From assembly GCA_964448645.1 (NCBI GenBank), contig CAYUZY010000051.1, positions 1-13,891 on the forward strand: a DNA stretch of 13,891 nucleotides, read 5' to 3'. Within the stretch, counting starts at the first letter, position 1. Every line of letters begins with the position of its first letter. Of the stretch, positions 1-6,229 are shown in pieces. A program made the position numbers and the translations under genes. Origin of the DNA: GCA-2719315 sp964448645 (GTDB lineage: Bacteria > Bacteroidota > Bacteroidia > Flavobacteriales > Flavobacteriaceae). The notes beneath the pieces are model-generated. The model searched no databases and was not told the origin of the DNA. It was given only the letters and a program-made list of their open reading frames with translations.

Positions 1-1182
1 GCTACTATAGATCATCCTTATGATAAAGCTACGTGCGAATTTATCGTAACAGCTCCTAATCATTATCAGGTAGTTTCAAATGGATTAAAAAAAGAAGAGA
101 CAAATTTGGAGGGAAATAAAAAACTTACTAATTGGAAACAATCTGTGCCGATTTCTCCGTGGCTATATGTTTTAGGCGTAGCAGAATTTGCTGTTCAATA
201 TGTTGATGAATTTGATGGAAAGTCAATTCAAACATGGGTCTTTAAACAAGATAGAGATGCTGGTTTTTACGATTTTGCAGAGCCAACAAAAAAAGTGCTT
301 GAATTTTATAGCAGCTATATAGGACCGTATCCTTACGAAAAATTAGCCAACATACAATCTAATAGTGTCAGTGGAGGAATGGAAGCTGCTTCAGCTATTC
401 TTTATAGTGACAATTCAGTCAAAGGTGATCGTAATACTCGTTGGAGAAATGTTGTTATTCATGAAATTGCTCATCAATGGTTTGGTAATTCTGTAACTGA
501 ATATGACTGGGATGATGTATGGCTAAGTGAAGGTTTTGCAACCTATTTTACCCTACTCTTTATTGAACATGAATATGGGAGAGATTCTTTTGTTCAAGGT
601 CTTAAATCTAGCCAAAAACGTATAGATGCTTTTTATGAAAAGAACCCAAATTATACAATTGTTCATGATAATTTGAAAGACATGAAAGATGTTACAAGTT
701 CTCAGACTTATCAAAAAGGGAGCTGGATTTTACATATGCTTAGAGGAGTTTTGGGAACAGAAATGTTTTGGAAAGGGATTAGAGCTTATTACAAAAAATA
801 CAAAGATTTAAACGTGTCAACAGATGATTTTAAAAAAATAATTGAAGAGGTTTCAGGGATCGATTTAACTGTTTTTTTTAATCAATGGTTGTACTATCAT
901 GGTGCACTAAAATTAGATGGAGTTTGGTATTATGATAAGCTTGAAGGGGTGGTTGTATTAGAACTTAATCAGGTTCAAATGGATGGAAGTTTATTTGAGA
1001 TGCCTATTGAAATTGGAATTGATTTTGAAAATAGCAATCAAATAATAGAAAAAATCCAGCTAAAAGGAAAGTCAAGTGTATATAAAATAAAAGTAGAAAA
1101 CAAGCCTGGGCTTATTCATTTGGATCCCAACTTATGGGTTTTGATGAACGCTAATATAAAACAATCCCCTAAAGTTAATTAG
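1..1182 (+). CDS. M1-family zinc aminopeptidase, 3' part (5' end outside window)
   Basis: The frame is open from base 1, so the N-terminus lies outside the window; 393 residues are present. It is a gluzincin peptidase that removes N-terminal residues from peptides. The zinc site is clear: HEIAH at residues 154-158, followed after 18 residues by the third ligand Glu177 in the motif LSEGFATYF. Tyr237, in TYQKGSW, fits the conserved catalytic tyrosine. The exopeptidase motif, normally GxMEN, reads GGMEAAS (residues 125-131): the Glu is kept but the Asn is replaced by Ala. The length after the zinc site is short compared with four-domain aminopeptidase N and fits the shorter Bacteroidota versions. 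It is probably exported, but the signal peptide would be in the missing part. The stop codon lies inside a hairpin that may terminate the opposite gene. The family call is secure; peptide specificity is not known. Confidence 0.93.
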   Translation, partial: ATIDHPYDKATCEFIVTAPNHYQVVSNGLKKEETNLEGNKKLTNWKQSVPISPWLYVLGVAEFAVQYVDEFDGKSIQTWVFKQDRDAGFYDFAEPTKKVLEFYSSYIGPYPYEKLANIQSNSVSGGMEAASAILYSDNSVKGDRNTRWRNVVIHEIAHQWFGNSVTEYDWDDVWLSEGFATYFTLLFIEHEYGRDSFVQGLKSSQKRIDAFYEKNPNYTIVHDNLKDMKDVTSSQTYQKGSWILHMLRGVLGTEMFWKGIRAYYKKYKDLNVSTDDFKKIIEEVSGIDLTVFFNQWLYYHGALKLDGVWYYDKLEGVVVLELNQVQMDGSLFEMPIEIGIDFENSNQIIEKIQLKGKSSVYKIKVENKPGLIHLDPNLWVLMNANIKQSPKVN

Positions 1183-1188
1183 AGGGAT
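1155..1188 (-). terminator. Possible intrinsic terminator for the reverse-strand DUF4242 gene
   Basis: Bases 1164-1188 form a 9-bp stem (ATCCC plus CTAA against TTAG plus GGGAT, with one bulged A at 1183) and a 6-nt loop. Read leftward, the stem is followed by TGTTTTAT, a short U-rich tail, and it lies about 30 nt past the stop of the 1219-1503 gene. Read rightward there is no U-run, so it is a poor terminator for the peptidase gene, whose stop codon it contains. This comes from the sequence only; no folding energy was computed. Confidence 0.35.
1170..1185 (+). repeat. 16-bp direct repeat, copy 1
   Basis: TAAAGTTAATTAGAGG occurs here and exactly again at 1544-1559. Both copies have CCCC just upstream (directly adjacent here; separated by AA at copy 2), so the similarity extends to about 20 bases with a 2-nt indel. 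This copy overlaps the stop codon of the M1 peptidase gene. The two copies bracket the reverse-strand DUF4242 gene. Confidence 0.6.
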
Positions 1189-1218
1189 AGAACCTTATGA
1201 AGAAGATATGTTGATGAT

Positions 1219-1503
1219 TCAGTCATTGCTAGTATTATGCTCTAATATTCCTGAAATTATAGTTATTTCATTAGCAGGGACTCCAGCACGTTCAGCGTGC
1301 TCTTTTATGATGTCTTCAGATTCTGCATTATAGACACAAAAAACATTATTCCCAGCAATATAGCTACGTTCCTGTTCAATTTTTTTTCCTTCATTCCTCA
1401 TGGCAGTTAATACTGATTCAGAGCCTTGTCCAATCTCATCTAATTTTTCACTAGGTATTTGAGATGCACCTTCAATTTCTCTTTTAATTAAATACTTGTT
1501 CAT
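1219..1503 (-). CDS. DUF4242 (SCO4226-like, putative nickel-binding) small protein
   Basis: This 94-residue protein has the DUF4242 pattern: an opening YLIKREIEGA strand, a helix around residues 15-40, a central IEQERSYIAGNNVFCVYNAE segment (about 42-61), and a C-terminal part rich in acidic and His residues followed by IPANEIT-like PANEITIIS. Members are small single-domain ferredoxin-like proteins; the Streptomyces member SCO4226 binds nickel, but the role in Bacteroidota is not established. There is no signal peptide, so it is probably cytoplasmic. The start at 1503 is the only reasonable ATG and matches the usual family N-terminus. It stands alone in orientation between an M1 peptidase gene and the forward DUF2911 operon, and is flanked by a direct repeat. 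The family call is from sequence pattern; the function is unknown. Confidence 0.78.
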   Translation of the reverse strand: MNKYLIKREIEGASQIPSEKLDEIGQGSESVLTAMRNEGKKIEQERSYIAGNNVFCVYNAESEDIIKEHAERAGVPANEITIISGILEHNTSND

Positions 1504-1543
1504 TTTGTTTGTGTTTAAACTTAAAGATAAAAAAAAACCCCAA

Positions 1544-1559
1544 TAAAGTTAATTAGAGG
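1544..1559 (+). repeat. 16-bp direct repeat, copy 2
   Basis: Exact second copy of TAAAGTTAATTAGAGG (copy 1 at 1170-1185), in the 74-nt intergenic region between the divergent DUF4242 and DUF2911 genes. It ends four bases before the TATATTTG promoter element, so it occupies the region just upstream of that element and could alternatively be part of a regulatory site. Confidence 0.6.
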
Positions 1560-1562
1560 TAT

Positions 1563-1570
1563 TATATTTG
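1563..1570 (+). promoter_or_regulatory. Bacteroidota -7 promoter element (TAnnTTTG) for the DUF2911 operon
   Basis: TATATTTG matches the Bacteroidota primary-sigma -7 consensus TAnnTTTG exactly. No convincing -33 TTG is seen at the usual distance. The ATG follows after only seven bases (1578), so a start site about 7 nt downstream of the element would give an essentially leaderless transcript. Confidence 0.45.
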
Positions 1571-1577
1571 TAAAATC

Positions 1578-2123
1578 ATGATAAAAAAAATATTTATAGC
1601 TTTAATAGGGTTTTTGTTAATAGTTGTTTTTTACTTTGTTTATGCAGTTATAATTAATCCTAAAAGCCCAAAAGGAGAGGCAAGTATTATTGAAAAAGAA
1701 TTGGAATTAAACGTTTCTTATTACAGACCTTATAAGAAAAATAGACTGATTTTTGGAGAAAAAAAAGATAGTGCTTTAGTTCCCTTTAATGAATACTGGA
1801 GATTGGGCGCTAATTTTGCTACAGAATTATCTTTAAATAAACCCGTTTTATTTTCAGAAAAAAATCTAAAAGCCGGAAGTTATAGGATGTATGCTATACC
1901 AAATTCTAAATCTTGGGAAGTCGTACTTAATTCTGAAGCCGGTGCTTTTGGTTTTAATCCCCCGGACAAAAAGAATGATATATTAAGTGTAATTGTTCCT
2001 GTACAAGAAATGGATCAATCTTTTGAACAATTTACTATAGATTTTAATAAAGATTCTTTAGGAATTAATTTAATAATGTACTGGGATAAAACTAAAGTCT
2101 TAGTGCCAATAAAACCTAACTAA
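1578..2123 (+). CDS. DUF2911 family membrane-anchored protein
   Basis: A 181-residue protein with a hydrophobic helix at residues 5-26 (an uncleaved anchor or signal) followed by an exported DUF2911 domain. The domain hallmarks are SYYRPYKKNR (about 47-56), LIFGEK, then FNEYWRLGANFATEL (about 70-84), KAGSYRMYAIP and the strand WEVVLN. In typical family members the corresponding text reads roughly SRPxxKGRxIFG and WRTGANEAT. The family is common in Bacteroidota; no enzymatic function is established. It is the first gene of a forward run: the next gene starts immediately after its TAA, in the same reading frame. The start at 1578 is supported by the promoter element just upstream and by the immediate MIKKIFIAL signal-like sequence. 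Confidence 0.85.
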   Translation: MIKKIFIALIGFLLIVVFYFVYAVIINPKSPKGEASIIEKELELNVSYYRPYKKNRLIFGEKKDSALVPFNEYWRLGANFATELSLNKPVLFSEKNLKAGSYRMYAIPNSKSWEVVLNSEAGAFGFNPPDKKNDILSVIVPVQEMDQSFEQFTIDFNKDSLGINLIMYWDKTKVLVPIKPN

Positions 2124-3251
2124 TTGTTTTCTTTAGTTTCATTTAAGAATTTTATTAAGCTAGCTCTTTTCATAATATTTATTGGATTGGTTTGCTATTT
2201 AACTATTAATTTATTACAAGAAAAAAACAATCTTATGGATATAGAGGCTTATAATCCAAAATCAACTTTAAAAGTAAAGGAGACTGTTTTAAAAAAATCA
2301 AAATACCCTTTCATTGACGTTCATAATCATCAATTTGATATGCCAATTAAAGATCTTTCAAAATTAGCCGAGGAGATGGATAGTTTAAATATGGCATTTA
2401 TGATTAATCTAAGTGGTTTTAGAGGTATTTATTTTCGAAAATCAATGGAAAATATAAAACGAAATGCCCCTACCCGATTTGGTTTATTTATAAATATTGA
2501 TTTTGAGGAAATTGACAATCCTGACTTTATAAAAAAGAATATAGATTTAATAAATAAAACTCATTCAATCGGAGCTATGGGCCTAAAAATATATAAGTCA
2601 TTTGGATTAACTGATAAGGATAAAAATGGAGATAGAATAAAAATAAATGACTCGAGACTAAATCCAATATGGAAAGAATTAGGAAAACTAAATTTACCTG
2701 TTTTAATTCATTCTGGAGAGCCATCATCATTTTGGGATCCTAAAGATGAATACAATGAAAGATGGTTAGAGCTCAGACAAAAACCAAACAGATATCGAGA
2801 CCCTTTAAAGAATCCATCATTTGAAGAGATTTTATCTGAACAACATGAAATATTTAGAGAAAATAAAAATACAGTTTTTATTAATGCTCATTTAGGTTGG
2901 ATGGGAAACGATCTTGACAGATTAAGTGACCATTTAGATAAGTATCCTAATGTTTATACAGAAATAGGAGCAGTTTTAGCTGAAATTGGTAGACAGCCAA
3001 TAAGAGCTAAGAAGTTTTTTATAGATTATCAAGACAGAATACTTTTTGGTAAAGATTCATATAAAGTTTCAGAATATTATACTTATTTTAGAGTGCTAGA
3101 AACAGATGATGAATATTTTGATTATTATAGGAAAAGACATGCGCATTGGAAACTATATGGCTTAAATCTTAATGATTCTATTCTGCAAAAAGTATATTAT
3201 AAAAATGCATTAAAATTATTCCCATTAATAGAAAAATCTCTTTTTAAATAA
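2124..3251 (+). CDS. Membrane-anchored amidohydrolase (Amidohydro_2-type metal-dependent hydrolase)
   Basis: The 375-residue protein has an N-terminal transmembrane segment (about 11-31) and a TIM-barrel hydrolase domain. The metal-ligand signature is visible: HxH in IDVHNHQFD (His67, His69), His196 in LPVLIHSGEP, His256 in FINAHLGWMGND and Asp311 in ILFGKDSYK. This is the Amidohydro_2 (COG2159-like) arrangement. The substrate is not known; relatives hydrolyse or decarboxylate small cyclic or aromatic acids. The start is taken as TTG at 2124, directly after the TAA of the DUF2911 gene, because no ATG occurs before residue 38 (2235) and starting there would remove the hydrophobic helix. The two genes share a frame, separated only by that TAA. 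The YbjQ gene follows after 5 nt. Confidence 0.85.
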   Translation: MFSLVSFKNFIKLALFIIFIGLVCYLTINLLQEKNNLMDIEAYNPKSTLKVKETVLKKSKYPFIDVHNHQFDMPIKDLSKLAEEMDSLNMAFMINLSGFRGIYFRKSMENIKRNAPTRFGLFINIDFEEIDNPDFIKKNIDLINKTHSIGAMGLKIYKSFGLTDKDKNGDRIKINDSRLNPIWKELGKLNLPVLIHSGEPSSFWDPKDEYNERWLELRQKPNRYRDPLKNPSFEEILSEQHEIFRENKNTVFINAHLGWMGNDLDRLSDHLDKYPNVYTEIGAVLAEIGRQPIRAKKFFIDYQDRILFGKDSYKVSEYYTYFRVLETDDEYFDYYRKRHAHWKLYGLNLNDSILQKVYYKNALKLFPLIEKSLFK

Positions 3252-3256
3252 ATATT

Positions 3257-3569
3257 ATGATAATTGTAAATACAGAAGAAATAGCAAATAAAAAANNNNN
3301 NNNNNCTTGGGATTGCTAGGGGAAGTACTGTTAGGGCAAGAAACATTGGTAGAGACATTTTTGCTGGAATTAAAAACTTAGTTGGGGGAGAGATATCAGA
3401 ATACACTAGGCTTCAGGCAGAATCTAGGGAACAAGCTATTAAAAGAATGGTGGATGATGCAGAAAAAATGGGAGCAAATGCTGTTGTAAATATTCGTTTA
3501 ACTACTTCTATGGTAATGCAAGGTTGTTCTGAAATCTTAGCTTACGGAACCGCTGTAATTATTGAATAA
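3257..3569 (+). CDS. YbjQ/UPF0145 (DUF74) family protein, interrupted by assembly gap
   Basis: Before the gap the frame reads MIIVNTEEIANKK, the usual N-terminus of the family. After it, the frame reads LGIARGSTVRARNIGRDIFA, then NLVGGEISEYT, MGANAVVNIR and MQGCSEILAYGTAV, ending at TAA 3567-3569. These are the YbjQ hallmarks (LGxxxG, GRD, VGGxxxEY, GAdAVVxxR). Family members are small pentameric proteins once labelled heavy-metal-binding; their function is not established. With 10 Ns the halves are out of frame (offset of one base). Both gap edges fall on codon boundaries, so the real gap must be a multiple of three. By comparison with family members from memory, about four residues are missing. 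The gene is 5 nt after the amidohydrolase gene and overlaps the next micro-ORF by one base. Confidence 0.9.
3296..3305. other. Assembly gap (10 Ns) inside the YbjQ gene
   Basis: Ten unknown bases. Protein continuity across them supports the contig join, and the phase of the flanking codons shows that the true length is not 10 but a multiple of 3, probably close to 12. Confidence 0.97.
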
Positions 3570-3676
3570 TGTTAGAGTCTGTTTTAATTTTTGGATTTAT
3601 TTGTTTGTTAATTTATTTTATTATTAAAAGATTGATTGATAAAGACAATGAAACCTTTGAAAAAAGAGATTTTTAA
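3569..3676 (+). CDS. Small single-pass membrane protein coupled to YbjQ (35 aa)
   Basis: A short frame starts with the ATG of a TAATG junction at the YbjQ stop and encodes 35 residues: MLESVLIFGFICLLIYFIIK, then RLIDKDNETFEKRDF, ending at TAA 3674-3676. Residues 4-19 are hydrophobic and could form one membrane helix; the tail is charged, with Lys/Arg directly after the helix, which predicts a cytoplasmic C-terminus. The one-base stop/start overlap is the same arrangement seen at 4673-4677 in this window and suggests translational coupling to YbjQ. Its 3' end overlaps the end of the convergent DinB-like gene by four bases. I do not recognise a family. It could be a chance frame in A+T-rich DNA, but the junction, the helix and the charge pattern argue for a real gene. 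Confidence 0.6.
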   Translation: MLESVLIFGFICLLIYFIIKRLIDKDNETFEKRDF

Positions 3677-4266
3677 TTAAAAGTTTTTGTTTTTCCTAAA
3701 AACACATTTACTCCTTTTTGAATCGGATTTCCGCCTGTTCTCCTAAATGAAACTATTTGACCTGTATGATATATCATATCAGCGATTTGGCCATTTAATA
3801 AATTCCAAAAAGGAAATGAAACATCCCTCCCATCTCTATTGAATATAATTTTAATTTTCTTTAAATCATCTTCACTTTTATTTATAATTACATCATTAAA
3901 TTTTTTTAAATTATTTAATGTTCCTTCTCTTAATTCTTCATATGATTCAGGTATTTTATTAGTTGGTCTGTAATTAGCTTTATTAAAAACTGAATTCACA
4001 ATGGTTTCAGATAAAATATAAATATGTTCTAATGTTTCATATGATGAAATTGAAGTTGAACTTGGTTTATACTCTAAATCTATTGTTTTTAAATCTTTTG
4101 AAGCCCAGTAATACCTATATCCTGCCCCTTCAATTAATCTATAAATAATATTAACTGACGTGTAATTGTTTTTTTCACTACTAATCTCAAAAAATGGAAG
4201 ATTATGATTATTGTTTTGTGCATTCATATAAAAAGATAATACCAAAAATAGTAGTAAAAGTCGCAT
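3673..4266 (-). CDS. Secreted DinB-like (YfiT/DinB superfamily) protein
   Basis: The 197-residue protein starts with a signal peptide (MRLLLLFLVLSFYMNAQ; probable cleavage near residue 17) followed by a four-helix DinB-like domain. Seen are GYRYYWASKDL (about 49-59, the helix-1 region), His81 in ETLEHIYIL (first metal ligand), and NGQIADMIYHTGQIVSFRR (about 158-176), the typical last-helix motif with His167. The residue four before His167 is Asp163 rather than the His of a classical HxxxH, so the triad would be His81-Asp163-His167 or metal binding may be weak. Family members include putative metal-dependent thiol transferases and DNA-damage-inducible proteins; an exported location excludes a DNA repair role. 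Function unknown. It is convergent with the micropeptide gene and divergent from the SUI1 gene. Confidence 0.75.
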   Translation of the reverse strand: MRLLLLFLVLSFYMNAQNNNHNLPFFEISSEKNNYTSVNIIYRLIEGAGYRYYWASKDLKTIDLEYKPSSTSISSYETLEHIYILSETIVNSVFNKANYRPTNKIPESYEELREGTLNNLKKFNDVIINKSEDDLKKIKIIFNRDGRDVSFPFWNLLNGQIADMIYHTGQIVSFRRTGGNPIQKGVNVFLGKTKTFN

Positions 4267-4305
4267 TTTAATTATTTTTATTTAAAATAAATTTACAATA
4301 TTAAA

Positions 4306-4313
4306 TACCTTTT
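4306..4313 (+). promoter_or_regulatory. Weak -7-like element before the SUI1 gene
   Basis: TACCTTTT differs from TAnnTTTG only in its last base and lies 11 nt before the ATG at 4325, in the 58-nt region between divergent genes. No -33 element was recognised. A start of transcription must lie in this short region for the forward pair, but the exact element is uncertain. Confidence 0.25.
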
Positions 4314-4324
4314 ACTAAGAGTTA

Positions 4325-4675
4325 ATGAAAGAAAAAAAATTAAATGATTTTGAAGATTTAAAAAACATAAAATTTAAAAATTTATCTACTGATCCAGAAC
4401 CAGAAATTTTTGAAGAAAAGAAGGTCACGTTTAATAAACAAAATTTAGAAGCTCATTTTAGTAATAAAGGGCGTGCAGGAAAAATAGTTACTGTCATAAA
4501 AGGATTCAACAGTTCTATTAAAGAACTTAAAGTAATTGAAAAAAAATTAAAAAAAACAATTGGCGTTGGAGGATCATTAAAACATAATGAAATTATAATT
4601 CAAGGAAACTATAGAGATAAAATAATTTCTATTCTTCAAGATATGGGACATGAAGTAAAAAGAGTTGGAGGTTAA
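4325..4675 (+). CDS. SUI1/eIF1-like translation initiation factor (YciH family)
   Basis: A 116-residue protein with a charged, probably disordered N-terminus (1-45) and an SUI1 domain from about residue 48 to the end: KGRAGKIVTVIKGF (48-61), a helix around ELKVIEKKLKKTIG, then VGGSLKHNEIIIQG (81-94) and a final helix ending in HEVKRVGG. Eukaryotic and archaeal members work in start-codon selection; the bacterial YciH-like proteins are thought to affect initiation fidelity, with the role in Bacteroidota inferred only from homology. It is cytoplasmic. The stop overlaps the start of the next gene (TAATG, 4673-4677), so the two are probably translationally coupled. The family assignment is strong. 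Confidence 0.9.
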   Translation: MKEKKLNDFEDLKNIKFKNLSTDPEPEIFEEKKVTFNKQNLEAHFSNKGRAGKIVTVIKGFNSSIKELKVIEKKLKKTIGVGGSLKHNEIIIQGNYRDKIISILQDMGHEVKRVGG

Positions 4676-5547
4676 TGAAAATTGATAGAACAAATATCAT
4701 TTTAAATAAAGACGGAAGTATATATCATCTTGGACTATTTCCAAATGAAATAAATGATATTATACTAACGGTTGGCGATCCTGATAGAGTTAAATTTATT
4801 TCTCGTCATTTTGATTCTATTAATTTAAAAAAACAGAAACGAGAATTTTTAATACATAATGGTTTGTATAAAAGAATCCCAATATCAGTAATATCAACTG
4901 GAATTGGAACAGGTAACATAGATATTGTTATTAATGAATTAGATATTCTAAGTAATATAAATTTAAAAACAGGGAAAAGAAATAATCAAGAAAAAAAATT
5001 AAATATTATAAGATTAGGAACTTCTGCAAGTATTCATTCAGAAATAGAATTAGAGACTATACTATTATCGGAATTAGCAATCGGTTTTGATAATCTTCTC
5101 AACTTTTATTCATATCAAAATGAATATAAAAATTCATTAATAATTAAATTAAAGAAACATTTAAATCTTAGTGATAACATTATAAATCCTTATGCATTTG
5201 ATTGTGATATTTCTTTATTTAATACTTTTTCAAAAACTTTTATAAATAGCGGGATTACATTAACAAACCCTGGATTTTATGGTCCACAAAGTAGAAGTGT
5301 AAGAATTCCTTTAAAGTTTGAAAAATTAAATTCTAAATTAAATTCATTTAGCTATTCTGGTAAAAAAATCACAAATCTAGATATGGAAACCTCTGGTATA
5401 TATGGATTATGTAAGTTGCTTCAACATAAATCTTTATCAATAAATGCAATTTTAGCTAATAGAATTACTGGTGATTTTGTCAAAGATCAAGACAAAACGA
5501 TAGATGATATGATTGAAAAAACTCTTTATACAGTTGAGTCTATTTAA
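4675..5547 (+). CDS. Nucleoside phosphorylase, uridine-phosphorylase-like
   Basis: A 290-residue enzyme of the PNP_UDP_1 family, which cleaves nucleosides with phosphate to give the base and (deoxy)ribose 1-phosphate. Visible motifs are VGDPDRV (33-39, phosphate binding), STGIGTGNIDI (74-84), RLGTSASI (113-120, phosphate/nucleoside loop), LTNPGFYGPQ (196-205), and NLDMETSGIYGL (234-245), where Met-Glu contacts the ribose. ANRITGDF (261-268) is in the place of the base-binding region. The GDPxR/RxGTS pattern and length fit uridine phosphorylases of Bacteroidota rather than adenosine-type PNPs, but base specificity cannot be read directly. The start at 4675 overlaps the SUI1 stop. Its 3' end is two bases from the end of ung on the other strand. 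Confidence 0.85.
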   Translation: MKIDRTNIILNKDGSIYHLGLFPNEINDIILTVGDPDRVKFISRHFDSINLKKQKREFLIHNGLYKRIPISVISTGIGTGNIDIVINELDILSNINLKTGKRNNQEKKLNIIRLGTSASIHSEIELETILLSELAIGFDNLLNFYSYQNEYKNSLIIKLKKHLNLSDNIINPYAFDCDISLFNTFSKTFINSGITLTNPGFYGPQSRSVRIPLKFEKLNSKLNSFSYSGKKITNLDMETSGIYGLCKLLQHKSLSINAILANRITGDFVKDQDKTIDDMIEKTLYTVESI

Positions 5548-5549
5548 AA

Positions 5550-6215
5550 TCACCATATTATAGGGGTTTTACTTTTTGAAATTAAATAATTGTTTGTTTT
5601 ACTAAAATGTTTATTATTAAACCAATAACCTCTGTTTGCACTTAAAGGAGATGGATGTCCTGATATTAAAACAAAATTCTTTTCTTTATTTATATATTTA
5701 ATTTTCTTTTTAGCATTATTTCCCCAAAGCAAGAAAACAATATTAGATGATTTTTCACATATTACTTTTATTACTTCATTAGTAAAAATTTCCCATCCTA
5801 AATCTTTATGGCTCATTGGTTGATTTTCTTTTACAGTTAAAATTGAATTTAACAGAAGTACTCCTTGAGTTGACCATTTAGATAAATCTCCATGATTAAT
5901 TAAAGTTTTACCAATATCAGTTTTAACTTCTTTTAAAATGTTTTTTAAAGATGGAGGAATCCTAACTTCATTATTTACAGAAAAAGCCAAGCCATTAGCC
6001 TCATTGCAACCATGGTAAGGATCTTGCCCAATTATAACAACTTTTAATTCGTTAAATTTACATAGATTAAAAGCTTTAAAAATATCATTAATATTAGGGT
6101 AACATTTTTGAATTTTGTAATCATTATAAATTTTCTTCTCAAGTTTTTTAAAATAACTCATTTTAAATTGAGTTGATAAAATTTTCTCCCATTCATCATT
6201 TAAGACACGTTTCAC
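5550..6215 (-). CDS. ung: Uracil-DNA glycosylase, family 1
   Basis: A 221-residue enzyme that excises uracil from DNA as the first step of base excision repair. The family 1 signature is complete: the water-activating loop GQDPYH (63-68, catalytic Asp65), LLLNSILTVKENQPMSH (120-136), the strand VFLLWGNNAKKK (160-171) and the minor-groove loop HPSPLSA (187-193, catalytic His187). The length is normal for the family and no residue needed for catalysis is missing. After the loop the sequence reads SANRGYW, where E. coli has SAHRGF. It lies 14 nt downstream of the aldehyde dehydrogenase gene in the same direction, so it may be read from the catabolic operon, although ung is a housekeeping gene. 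It is convergent, with 2 nt of spacing, to the nucleoside phosphorylase gene. Confidence 0.96.
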   Translation of the reverse strand: MKRVLNDEWEKILSTQFKMSYFKKLEKKIYNDYKIQKCYPNINDIFKAFNLCKFNELKVVIIGQDPYHGCNEANGLAFSVNNEVRIPPSLKNILKEVKTDIGKTLINHGDLSKWSTQGVLLLNSILTVKENQPMSHKDLGWEIFTNEVIKVICEKSSNIVFLLWGNNAKKKIKYINKEKNFVLISGHPSPLSANRGYWFNNKHFSKTNNYLISKSKTPIIW

Positions 6216-6229
6216 TATATTGTTATAAT

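Noticed and set aside
1522..1529. Reverse-strand TATCTTTA as a -7 element for the DUF4242 gene
   Set aside because: It lacks the final G of TAnnTTTG, and the only nearby TTG (1541-1543 on the reverse strand) is just 11 bases away, too close for a -33 element.
3197..3406. Reverse-strand open frame over the end of the amidohydrolase gene and the Ns
   Set aside because: It runs through unknown bases and lies antisense to two well-supported genes; its product has no recognisable domain.
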